The position numbers and the translations under genes were made by a program. From Nesterenkonia sandarakina (GTDB lineage: Bacteria; Actinomycetota; Actinomycetes; Actinomycetales; Micrococcaceae), in contig NZ_PVTY01000009.1 of NCBI RefSeq assembly GCF_003003175.1, positions 62,001 to 126,000 of the forward strand: DNA of 64,000 nucleotides. The letters are read 5' to 3'. The notes below the pieces were generated by a model. It ran no database searches and was not told the DNA's origin. It was given only the letters and a program-made list of their open reading frames with translations. Each line of letters begins with the position of its first letter. Within the stretch, counting starts at the first letter, position 1. Positions 17,119-23,391 of the stretch are shown piece after piece.

Positions 17119-17484
17119 ATGGACGCAAGCACAGTGGTGGGCGAGTTCAAGGCTTTCTTTACTGAGCGGGCGAGCACTGGTTCGGGGGTGACTATTGCTC
17201 AGGCTGTCTCGGACGTTCGTTTGGATGGAGGCGTGCTGACTGTTGTTTTCGATGCGCGGAAAGCTGGGGTGTCGGAGAGCGCGATGATCTCTACTTCCGC
17301 GTTTAAGAATTTCGCTGAGTTTGCTGGGGTTCCGGTGTCTTCCACTGATGATCAGGGTCAGCGTCTGCGACTTTGGGTCGAGAGGATCGACACGCAGCTG
17401 GTGTCTGGGGAGTCCATGGGCTCCGCTTCTGTGGCCGAGATCTTTGAGAAGAGTCAGTTGCGGCCCCTGGAGCCCGGTGAGTAA
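17119..17484 (+). CDS. unknown cargo protein, opposite strand
   Basis: 121 residues from the ATG at 17119, eleven bases after GGAG; an upstream start at 17104 is less likely. Soluble alpha/beta sequence with no recognised motif. It runs against the surrounding genes and uses noticeably fewer GC-ending codons (for example TTT, GCT and GAT), suggesting separate acquisition. Confidence 0.6.
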   Translation: MDASTVVGEFKAFFTERASTGSGVTIAQAVSDVRLDGGVLTVVFDARKAGVSESAMISTSAFKNFAEFAGVPVSSTDDQGQRLRLWVERIDTQLVSGESMGSASVAEIFEKSQLRPLEPGE

Positions 17485-17498
17485 TAGCGCGCTGACCC

Positions 17499-17588
17499 CT
17501 ATCGGCCTCCATCCGAGATAGTGGCGGCTGCGGTGAGGATGGCCCACATGGGACGCAAATCAACGTCGTGAATGCGGTGGCCGGTCAT
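17499..17588 (-). CDS. possible 29-residue micro-ORF
   Basis: An ATG at 17588 overlaps the preceding stop (ATGA), continuing the translational-coupling chain, and the frame closes after 29 codons, meeting the rightward gene that ends at 17484. No motif. It could be a real leader-size peptide or a chance frame. Confidence 0.3.
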   Translation of the reverse strand: MTGHRIHDVDLRPMWAILTAAATISDGGR

Positions 17589-17962
17589 GGCTGGGGCTCC
17601 CAGCGCAGCATCCCGGCTGGTGGGTGGAAGTAGCCGTCGCGCAGGGTCCCACATAGTGCGCGTAGGTCGGCCCGCTTGATGTATGACCAGGGCACGTCCC
17701 CGCCATCGGGTTCGGTTGGGTCGATGACGCCTTCGCGGATCTGGATCTCGGTGTCGTGCCATCCGAGGTACGGCGGTTCGAAGCCGAGGGCTGACGTCCC
17801 GTGCTCGTCTGCTCGGTCGAATCGCGCAGGGTCGGCCTCGTCGGAATGGAGGCTCTTCGTCAACTCCTCACGGGAACCGAATTGGGTCACGGAATCGGCC
17901 ACGGTCGAGTAGCGGACGTAGAAGTCCTCGTCGGGCTTGGGCTTGATGATGAATCCGGGCAT
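17585..17962 (-). CDS. phage protein of unknown function
   Basis: 125 residues, acidic, with aromatic pairs (DEDFYVRYSTVAD, PPYLGWHDTEIQIREG). The ATG at 17962 is preferred over one at 17980 because AAGGAAAG lies at proper spacing before it and the upstream one begins only six bases after a hairpin. No family recognised. Part of the early operon after the VRR-NUC gene. Confidence 0.6.
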   Translation of the reverse strand: MPGFIIKPKPDEDFYVRYSTVADSVTQFGSREELTKSLHSDEADPARFDRADEHGTSALGFEPPYLGWHDTEIQIREGVIDPTEPDGGDVPWSYIKRADLRALCGTLRDGYFHPPAGMLRWEPQP

Positions 17963-17986
17963 CGTGCTTTCCTTGGGCATAGGAAT

Positions 17987-18011
17987 GGCCCCTGTGCGTG
18001 TGCACGGGGCC
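17987..18011 (-). terminator. gene-boundary hairpin
   Basis: GGCCCC at 17987-17992 pairs with GGGGCC at 18006-18011, with an inner GTGC/GCAC pair. On the minus strand it is followed by ATTCCTATGCCCAAGG and then the next gene. This flank recurs after other hairpins of the prophage. Confidence 0.5.
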
Positions 18012-18038
18012 TGGGTGGGTAGTTTGTGTGTCGGCGGG

Positions 18039-18404
18039 CTACGGGGCGGTGAGGGGCACGCTGGGCGCTTCCCTGATGAACCTCTGTAAGGGTCCGGTGT
18101 CCCAGTCGTGGGGGCGGATGATCCCGGTGAAGCAGGCGGCGGGGTGTGTGCGGGCTTCGAACCTCTCCAGTGCGTCGGCCCATTGCTGCTGCTTGTCGTT
18201 GACTGGGGTGCGTGGCCCTTTGAGCTCTACGGCGATGAACAGGCCCCGCGGGTGGACGGCGACGATGTCGGGCAGTCCGGCCCGGTTTCGGCGGCTGTCG
18301 GTGTCGTGAAACCAGTGCCAACCGCAGGCGGTGAGCAGCCCACACACGGCGGTCTGCAGGTCACCCTCGGTCATGTGCCGGGCGCGATACTCGGCGGCCC
18401 TCAT
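18039..18404 (-). CDS. VRR-NUC domain nuclease
   Basis: 121 residues, the size of a stand-alone VRR-NUC (PD-(D/E)xK) protein. The core is GLPDIVAVHPRGLFIAVELKG: Asp of the PD motif and the ExK pair of the catalytic site, followed by a QQQWADAL helix. Phage members resolve or nick branched DNA. The ATG at 18404 overlaps the previous stop (TGATG), with GAGGAG upstream. It lies downstream of the replication gene and may act in replication or recombination. Confidence 0.88.
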   Translation of the reverse strand: MRAAEYRARHMTEGDLQTAVCGLLTACGWHWFHDTDSRRNRAGLPDIVAVHPRGLFIAVELKGPRTPVNDKQQQWADALERFEARTHPAACFTGIIRPHDWDTGPLQRFIREAPSVPLTAP

Positions 18405-18838
18405 CACTTTTCTCCTCGCACTTGCAGGGCGCGGCGCTTGAGGTAAGCGCGGACGCTCATCGCCCAGGGGTGGCGGTCGCCGCGTCGGTAGGATTCGGCG
18501 GCAGCTTCGGGCTCCATGGAGCGTGCTGTGCGAATCTGGGCGGCAACCTCGGCGTCACGGGCGAGGAAGCCAGCGACGAGTGCTTCACGCCTAAGGATCA
18601 TCGCGTTGAAGTCTGCTGGCCCAATGCCAGGCAGGTCAGGCCAGCGCTGGTGCGCCAGCGCCTCGGCGCGCTCGCGGGGCGTGGCTGGTTCGGTGGTCAT
18701 GGGACCTCTCTTCGTGTCGTGAATAGGGCATCCATCGGTGATCGTGATGTCTCCGCGCCACTCTCGGCGTTTCCTGGGGTCTGGTGTGAAGAAACCTGGG
18801 TCGACGGTGCAAGTGCAACCGCATACGCACGGGCTCAT
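18404..18838 (-). CDS. phage protein with N-terminal Cys cluster, possible second start inside
   Basis: 144 residues from the ATG at 18838 (SD GAGAGG). The start region is CVCGCTC with a later GCPIHD, a possible metal site. After residue about 46 a second ATG at 18700 also has a strong ribosome site (AAGAGAGG), in the same frame, and would make a 98-residue helical protein (MTTEPATPRERAEAL...). So one gene may give two products. No family recognised. Confidence 0.6.
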   Translation of the reverse strand: MSPCVCGCTCTVDPGFFTPDPRKRREWRGDITITDGCPIHDTKRGPMTTEPATPRERAEALAHQRWPDLPGIGPADFNAMILRREALVAGFLARDAEVAAQIRTARSMEPEAAAESYRRGDRHPWAMSVRAYLKRRALQVRGEK

Positions 18839-18864
18839 GGGTGCCTCTCTCGGGTGGGGGTTGG

Positions 18865-19287
18865 TCATCGGTTGGGGTATTCGTCGGGGTTGCGGTCGAG
18901 GAGCTTCCCGGCCGCTTGGAACTTGAGCAGGATCCGGCGGGGCATCTTCCGCTTGTCGATCTTCGCCGGGGGTAGCTGGTGGGCTGCTATGCGCTCCTCG
19001 TACTCGATCCGCTCTTTGATGAGGTGGCCGAGTGTCCCGATGCCCAGCGGTGGCCGGTCGGGGTTCTTGGCGTCGTACTTGCGGTAGTACCCGTGTGCCG
19101 CGGTGAGTGCTTCCCCGAATGTGGACGGGGCGAGCACGTCGTGCCACAGGGTGACGTTGGACGGGGTGACCTGGATGCGGGCGTCGGCGGACTGGTTGAG
19201 GTGGGCGATGAGCGCAGACACCAGGGGGCGCACCATGGGCTCGTCGTCCCGGATGCTGCGGATGTCGATTGGTGCTGGTTCGCTCAT
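18865..19287 (-). CDS. phage replication-associated protein
   Basis: 140 residues, helical, with PSNVTLWHDVLAPSTFGEALTAAHGYYRKYDAKNPDRPPLGIGTLGHLI. The 'W...L......E...A...HY' pattern resembles actinophage proteins found beside replication initiators that may load a helicase, but the match is by memory only. Its start overlaps the stop of the initiator gene by four bases (ATGA). Confidence 0.5.
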   Translation of the reverse strand: MSEPAPIDIRSIRDDEPMVRPLVSALIAHLNQSADARIQVTPSNVTLWHDVLAPSTFGEALTAAHGYYRKYDAKNPDRPPLGIGTLGHLIKERIEYEERIAAHQLPPAKIDKRKMPRRILLKFQAAGKLLDRNPDEYPNR

Positions 19288-20186
19288 CGGGTGATCTCTT
19301 TCTGTCGTTGCTGCTCCTGCCATTGGGCGAGCTCGTCTGCGACCAGGGTGGCGCCCTGTGCGTATCGACGCTCGGCGGCTGACCGGAACTGCTGCGGTGG
19401 GCCGGTTGGTCGTTGTGGCTCTTGTGCCTTGAGGCGCAGCTGGTCGTACTTCTCGCGGAGTTTTGGTAGGGACAGGATGTTGGTCTTCCAGAATCCGTCC
19501 TGCTGGCACCAGTCGATGACCCGGTGGATCTCTGCCTCTGGCCGCTTGTCCCGGTCGAGGAGGAGCCGTGCCGCGTCGAGCCATGCTTTCGGTGGGGTGT
19601 CTGGTGTCTTGTTCTCGTTTTCGGTGAGTCGCTGGTGGAGGTGGTCGTAGATGCCTTTGATGTCCTCGCGAGCGTTGGGGTCTGGTCTCTCCGGGTCCGG
19701 TGTCGCGGCAGCGACTTCGGACGAAGAAGTACCTGCTCCCCTGCTCCCCTGCTCCCCTGCTCCAGGACCGAGGATCTCCGTTGGCTCTACGGAGGATCTA
19801 TGTAGAGTCTCCGGAATGGTGACCCCTTGTGCGTCTGACCTGGGGTAACGCGCTTTTCCTGGGTTCTGGATGCGCTGGTGAGAGTCCCAGTTGGCGACCT
19901 GCAGGAAGTCCCGGTCCTTGCCGTTGTATGGACCCCTATATCGGTGGATAAGCCCATCCATATAGAGCCTCTGTAGACCCATATTGACCCTCCGTAGGGT
20001 CTCCGTAGGATCTATGGAGAGGTCATGTGCGAACAGATCAGCCGCGATGAGTGACGCCTGATCCCGACCGACGCCGTTGTCGTCCACGTAGGACCAGATG
20101 CCGATGAAGAGCAGACGGTCGTCGCGTGGGAGCTGGGCGATGTCGTCGGACCGCCAGAACTCAGGTTTGATGCTCCTGATCCTCAT
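19284..20186 (-). CDS. phage replication initiator-like (DnaD/replisome organiser type) protein
   Basis: 300 residues. The N-terminal domain (MRIRSIKPEFWRSDDIAQLPRDDRLLFIGIWSYVDDNGVG) is the winged-helix found in many actinophage replication proteins. A variable linker follows, then a C-terminal region (about 195-270) resembling the DnaB-binding domain. The gene contains repeated CTCCGTAG-type motifs and an 8-bp tandem repeat in the linker, as expected if the origin lies within the initiator gene. Confidence 0.75.
   Translation of the reverse strand: MRIRSIKPEFWRSDDIAQLPRDDRLLFIGIWSYVDDNGVGRDQASLIAADLFAHDLSIDPTETLRRVNMGLQRLYMDGLIHRYRGPYNGKDRDFLQVANWDSHQRIQNPGKARYPRSDAQGVTIPETLHRSSVEPTEILGPGAGEQGSRGAGTSSSEVAAATPDPERPDPNAREDIKGIYDHLHQRLTENENKTPDTPPKAWLDAARLLLDRDKRPEAEIHRVIDWCQQDGFWKTNILSLPKLREKYDQLRLKAQEPQRPTGPPQQFRSAAERRYAQGATLVADELAQWQEQQRQKEITR
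19733..19763. repeat. 8-bp tandem repeat CTGCTCCC, 3.9 copies
   Basis: Units at 19733-19740, 19741-19748, 19749-19756 and 19757-19763 lie within the replication gene's linker. Because eight is not a multiple of three, a gain or loss of one unit would shift the frame. Confidence 0.85.
19771..20022. other. candidate replication origin iterons
   Basis: CTCCGTAGG at 19990-19998 and 20001-20009 is spaced 11 bp. Related copies lie at 19774-19780 (CTCCGTT) and 19788-19794 (inverted), with GGATCTAT at 19793-19800 and 20008-20015. CTCTAC and GTAGAG flank the latter motif at 19785-19807. Phage lambda keeps its iterons in the O gene, and this is the same layout. Confidence 0.45.
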
Positions 20187-20418
20187 GCGCGGCCTCCTCT
20201 CTCGTGTCGTGGATGATGGTGCAGATGTCGGCGTCGTCGAGTCCCCGGTGGCGGGCGAGCTTGATCATCACGGAGAGCTCACGGTCGCGGGTGCCGCATG
20301 GGTCGTCCCACTGGTGGATGGCGGCCCTCCGGACGGCGTCGGCGGCGAGTGCCCGGTTGACCATGGCCTGCTGCTCGGCTGGTGGGAGCAGGGTGTCGAG
20401 CTGATGCTTCGTGGTCAT
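20161..20418 (-). CDS. small phage protein of unknown function
   Basis: 85 residues, helical, ending HDTREEAAHEDQEHQT. It overlaps the previous gene's stop (ATGA) and, at its 3' end, the first 26 bases of the replication gene. No motif recognised. Likely an accessory early protein. Confidence 0.55.
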   Translation of the reverse strand: MTTKHQLDTLLPPAEQQAMVNRALAADAVRRAAIHQWDDPCGTRDRELSVMIKLARHRGLDDADICTIIHDTREEAAHEDQEHQT

Positions 20419-20705
20419 GGCTGCCTCTCTTGGACTTGGAACCCTGCGCCTTCGAGGACGACGCGTGCGTAGCCGCGGTGGCTGGCCTGACTGGCCGGTG
20501 TCCATTGGTCGTAGTAGTCGTGGCCGCCACCGATGGCGCGTGCGAGTCCCCGGTAGGCGTCTTCGAACCGGACGGGGCCGATCACCGTGGGGAGCTCGCC
20601 GCCGTCGGGGTTGATCCCCTTGAGCTGGTCCTTCGCTTCCTGGAGCTGCAGCACCGCCGTGTTGATGCCGGCTCGGCACCGGTGGATCTTGTCGTAGTCG
20701 GTCAT
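20415..20705 (-). CDS. small phage protein of unknown function
   Basis: 96 residues (MTDYDKIHRCRAGINTAVLQLQEAKDQL...). An N-terminal helix is followed by a mixed segment with GGGHDYYDQW. No family recognised. It starts nine bases after the preceding stop and overlaps the next gene by four bases. Confidence 0.55.
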   Translation of the reverse strand: MTDYDKIHRCRAGINTAVLQLQEAKDQLKGINPDGGELPTVIGPVRFEDAYRGLARAIGGGHDYYDQWTPASQASHRGYARVVLEGAGFQVQERQP

Positions 20706-20714
20706 GGGGTCCTC

Positions 20715-21185
20715 TCAGAACAGGGCTGGCTGCAGCACGATCGCTCGGGTGTCGTCGTTGTCGGCAGCGTGCGCAGTGCGTGCGGCGTGGTCCTGCCACC
20801 AGTCGCGCCAGGCGGGCGTCGCCTGCGTGAGCATCCCGGAGGTGACGCCGTGAAGCCCAGGCGGGTCGTCGCTCCCCCAGATCGGGTAGGAGTACAAGGC
20901 GTGGTGGTGGCAGACCAAATAGAAGGTGTGCGCGATCGGGCAGCGTTTGCCGGGGCAGTGGTGGGTGGCGTACCTCGTGACCGGTTGGGTACAGAGGACG
21001 CCGATCTGCAGCACTTGCACGTGGTATTCGTCCTGCGGCCAGTCTGCGGCGGGCCCACTGTTGGTGAGCGCGCCCCATTGGCAGGGCGCCGGCCGACCGT
21101 CTGCGGGTGGTGGCGGCAGGGCGTCGCTCAGAGGCTCCGACCACTGGTAGCCGTCGTGGGTGTACATGCCGGGAATCGTGTTCAT
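20715..21185 (-). CDS. phage protein with Cys/His-rich centre
   Basis: 156 residues. The central part carries HHCPGKRCPIAHTFYLVCHHHALYSYPIWG, suggesting a bound metal. The N-terminus is Pro-rich. No family recognised. SD-like AGAAGG precedes the ATG, and a boundary hairpin (21210-21234) lies just upstream. Confidence 0.55.
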   Translation of the reverse strand: MNTIPGMYTHDGYQWSEPLSDALPPPPADGRPAPCQWGALTNSGPAADWPQDEYHVQVLQIGVLCTQPVTRYATHHCPGKRCPIAHTFYLVCHHHALYSYPIWGSDDPPGLHGVTSGMLTQATPAWRDWWQDHAARTAHAADNDDTRAIVLQPALF

Positions 21186-21209
21186 GGGACCTTCTCTTGG
21201 GTATAGGAA

Positions 21210-21234
21210 AGGGCCCCAGCGCGGCCAGGGCCCT
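21210..21234 (-). terminator. gene-boundary hairpin
   Basis: AGGGCCC (21210-21216) pairs with GGGCCCT (21228-21234). The minus strand continues TTTCCTATACCCAAGAG to the next ribosome site, nearly the same flank as at 17977-17986. Confidence 0.5.
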
Positions 21235-21257
21235 CAGAATGTTGTAACCTAGGTCAC

Positions 21258-21317
21258 ACAACCCTCCCCCTGAGGGTTGTGCAGGCCCGCTTGGTGAGTT
21301 GCCCCAAGCGGGCTTTT
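21258..21317 (+). ncRNA. candidate small RNA with two hairpins and a terminator
   Basis: A TAACCT -10-like box at 21245-21250 is followed by hairpin ACAACCCT/AGGGTTGT (21258-21280), then CCCGCTTGG/CCAAGCGGG (21286-21312) and TTTT on the plus strand. All neighbouring genes run leftward, so this terminator faces the wrong way for them. A compact 60-nt rightward RNA fits. No convincing -35 was seen. Confidence 0.35.
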
Positions 21318-21354
21318 CGTACCCTCGAAGGGACCCCGCGGACGCTGGGCCCGT

Positions 21355-21540
21355 TCAGTGCGCCTCCTCCGGCCAGTGGTCCTGGACGCTGTGCCGGAGG
21401 GCGGCCTTCCGCGCTGTCATTTGAGCCCTGGCTAGCGACTCGGAATGGCAGGGGCACTGGTGGCGCAGCGCGCAGATTGGCGGGATGGACTTGCAGCGCG
21501 CACAGCAGCGCGTGTCTTCGATATGTGGGATGTACGGCAT
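21355..21540 (-). CDS. small Cys-rich phage protein
   Basis: 61 residues with CCARCKSIPPICALRHQCPCH in the first half, likely a zinc knuckle, then a basic helix. No family recognised. It follows a boundary hairpin at 21562-21596. Confidence 0.5.
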   Translation of the reverse strand: MPYIPHIEDTRCCARCKSIPPICALRHQCPCHSESLARAQMTARKAALRHSVQDHWPEEAH

Positions 21541-21561
21541 GGGTTCCTCTGGGTACGGAGA

Positions 21562-21596
21562 GGCCCACCCCCTCGGCGCAAGGGAGGGGGTGGGCC
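21562..21596 (-). terminator. gene-boundary hairpin
   Basis: A perfect 12-bp stem, GGCCCACCCCCT (21562-21573) with AGGGGGTGGGCC (21585-21596). The minus strand then reads TCTCCGTACCCAGAGG before the next start. Confidence 0.6.
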
Positions 21597-21607
21597 GGTC
21601 TTAGGTG

Positions 21608-21781
21608 TCAGGGCCGGGCGCGTTGGGCCTGGCTGGTGAGGTGCCAGTTGCGACAGGTGGGGCACCGGTAGACCGACTGCTCGGCCTTCCCGGTGCCCCG
21701 CCGTTTCTGGACCTCGATGAGCGCGATCATGGCGCGCAGCTCGGTGAAGTAGGTGCGCTTACGGCACCTGCGCCGGGACAT
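21608..21781 (-). CDS. small zinc-finger-like phage protein
   Basis: 57 residues, strongly basic N-terminus, then YRCPTCRNWHLT, a Cys-x2-Cys...His site. It is translationally coupled to SSB (TGATG overlap), so the two may act together, but its role is unknown. Confidence 0.55.
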   Translation of the reverse strand: MSRRRCRKRTYFTELRAMIALIEVQKRRGTGKAEQSVYRCPTCRNWHLTSQAQRARP

Positions 21782-22278
21782 CAGAAAGGCGTTTCTTCGC
21801 CCCAGGTTCCACCCGACGCGGAGTTGTTGAATCCGATACCGCCCATGTCCTGCCCGCCCCATGGGTCCTGTGCCGGCTGTTCTGCCTGCGCGAAGCCGTT
21901 GCTCTGCGCCCGCTGTCCACCGGACGCCTTGCCAGCCCGGGCCACCTGCGCGGTCTGCCAGCGCAACGACGGGCCAATCACGATGGCTTCCATCTCCAGG
22001 CTGGTCCGGCGCTGTCCGTCCTTCTCCCAGGACTTCGACTTGACGGTGCCGTAGACCATCACCGACGTTCCCTTGCGAAGGGATTCGGCAGCGTTGACTG
22101 CCTGGTCGCGCCAGATGGCGACCCGGTAGAACGTGGGCTCTCCGTCGCCCCACTGGCCGTTGACCTTCTCTCGGCTGTTCACGGCCACGTTGATGTTCAG
22201 GACTGGCACATCTCCGGCGTATCGGATCTGGTCCGGATCCGCGGTGAGGTTGCCCTCGATGAGTGTCTGGTGAGTCAT
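21781..22278 (-). CDS. ssb: phage single-stranded DNA-binding protein
   Basis: 165 residues. OB-fold core of the SSB family: MTHQTLIEGNLTADP, VLNINVAVNSREKV, TFYRVAIWRDQAVNAAESLRKGTSVMVYG, TSLEMEAIVIGPSLRW. A Gln/Gly-rich tail follows and ends in EETPF, close to the DDIPF-type tip that recruits partner proteins. It binds single-stranded DNA during phage replication and recombination. It lies in the same operon as the Bet annealase. Confidence 0.92.
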   Translation of the reverse strand: MTHQTLIEGNLTADPDQIRYAGDVPVLNINVAVNSREKVNGQWGDGEPTFYRVAIWRDQAVNAAESLRKGTSVMVYGTVKSKSWEKDGQRRTSLEMEAIVIGPSLRWQTAQVARAGKASGGQRAQSNGFAQAEQPAQDPWGGQDMGGIGFNNSASGGTWGEETPF

Positions 22279-22301
22279 GGTTCCCTTTCATGGCATGAAG
22301 A

Positions 22302-22325
22302 AGGCCAGCCCGTGTGGACTGGCCT
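22302..22325 (-). terminator. gene-boundary hairpin upstream of ssb
   Basis: AGGCCAG (22302-22308) pairs with CTGGCCT (22319-22325). The minus strand continues TCTTCATGCC and the ssb ribosome site. Confidence 0.5.
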
Positions 22326-22340
22326 GATGGTGTGGCGGGT

Positions 22341-22484
22341 TCAGCGGGTGCGGATGGCGTGCAGGTGGTTGAGGTAGCGGCTGGTGTCCTCGGCGGGTCC
22401 GGTGCGGAGGATGGCGAGACCGACCCCGAGCCACACGCTGTCGAGGGTGATCCGCGCCTCCTCGGCTGGTGGGAGGGTGATCAT
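22341..22484 (-). CDS. 47-residue phage protein
   Basis: An ATG at 22484 overlaps the preceding stop (ATGA) and the frame runs 47 codons (MITLPPAEEARITLDSVWLG...), ending before the ssb hairpin. Amphipathic helix, no family. Coupling and spacing make it a plausible gene. Confidence 0.5.
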   Translation of the reverse strand: MITLPPAEEARITLDSVWLGVGLAILRTGPAEDTSRYLNHLHAIRTR

Positions 22485-22813
22485 GTGTCCTCCCCTGCGC
22501 GCCGGAATCCGAGAGCCCGCATCGCGGCATCACAGGCATCACTCAGGCCAGCGCCGAAGTCGCCGTACTTGCCGTTCATCTCCCGGTAGATCGCGTCCCA
22601 GACTTTCTGATGTTGGGCTCCCCACTGATCGTCGGTGAGGGTGAACGCAGCGGTGGCGAGCTCTTCGATCATGTCGCCGTCGTCGGCAACGGTTTGGAAG
22701 TCGTCGGCGCTCATGGTGTTGTAGCTCCACGCCTCCCAGACTCGGGTGCAGACCAGCAGCTCTTGGCCGTTCGCGACCTCAGCTATGCGTGCCTTGGCAT
22801 CCTCGATACTCAT
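22481..22813 (-). CDS. phage protein of unknown function
   Basis: 110 residues, acidic and helical (MSIEDAKARIAEVANGQELL...). No motif recognised. Coupled by ATGA overlaps to the genes on both sides, so it belongs to the Bet operon. Confidence 0.55.
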   Translation of the reverse strand: MSIEDAKARIAEVANGQELLVCTRVWEAWSYNTMSADDFQTVADDGDMIEELATAAFTLTDDQWGAQHQKVWDAIYREMNGKYGDFGAGLSDACDAAMRALGFRRAGEDT

Positions 22814-23391
22814 GCGCTGACCCCCGTCCAGGTGAGCGCCGGCAACGTCGTCCCGGTGTTCAGTCCGGCCAGTTCCCCGTCCCGCCATGCGTCCAGCAGG
22901 CGGGCCCGGGAGTCATCCCCGGAGGAATACTTCACACTGAACGATGACGGGTCCGCGGTAGTGGTGAACAGCGCCGGAACCGCCTCGCCCTCCTCGGTGT
23001 AGTGGTGCCCCTCGACCACCTTGGTGTGCCGGATCAGGTACGGCACCGCATCGGCCTTGAGCGCCTGGTGTGCGGGGATCACCTGCTCGGGGATCTCTTC
23101 CACCAGCTCCGGGTGCCGCCGGGCCACCCAGGCGAGGAGCTCGTCGGCCTCGGCCTGCTTCACCTTCGCCAACGGCTTCGGCTGGGTCAGGGTCAGGGTG
23201 GCGATCGCTTCCCCGTCGGGCAGGTTGATGGAGAGCTGCTTGATGCCGTCCTCCCGGAACCGGACCAGCAGGTCGTCCATGATGGTGTGGCGCTCGTCCT
23301 TCACCTCGGTGGCGATGAAGTCAGCCACGGTCTTCCGGAGCAAAAAACTCAACCGGTCGTCGCGGGTCAGGTGCTTGTCGTTGGTGCTCAT
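22810..23391 (-). CDS. phage protein coupled to the Bet annealase
   Basis: 193 residues. The first 100 residues (RKTVADFIATEVKDERHTIMDDLLVRF) look helical, and the second part contains beta strands with KPLAKVKQAEADELLAWVARRHP. No nuclease motif seen. In many actinophages a protein of this sort follows RecT/Bet in place of an exonuclease. Its function is unknown. Confidence 0.55.
   Translation of the reverse strand: MSTNDKHLTRDDRLSFLLRKTVADFIATEVKDERHTIMDDLLVRFREDGIKQLSINLPDGEAIATLTLTQPKPLAKVKQAEADELLAWVARRHPELVEEIPEQVIPAHQALKADAVPYLIRHTKVVEGHHYTEEGEAVPALFTTTADPSSFSVKYSSGDDSRARLLDAWRDGELAGLNTGTTLPALTWTGVSA

Noticed and set aside
19733-19763. CRISPR-like array at the short tandem repeat
   Set aside because: Units are 8 bp with no spacers, inside a coding gene; no other repeat-spacer pattern was seen in the window.
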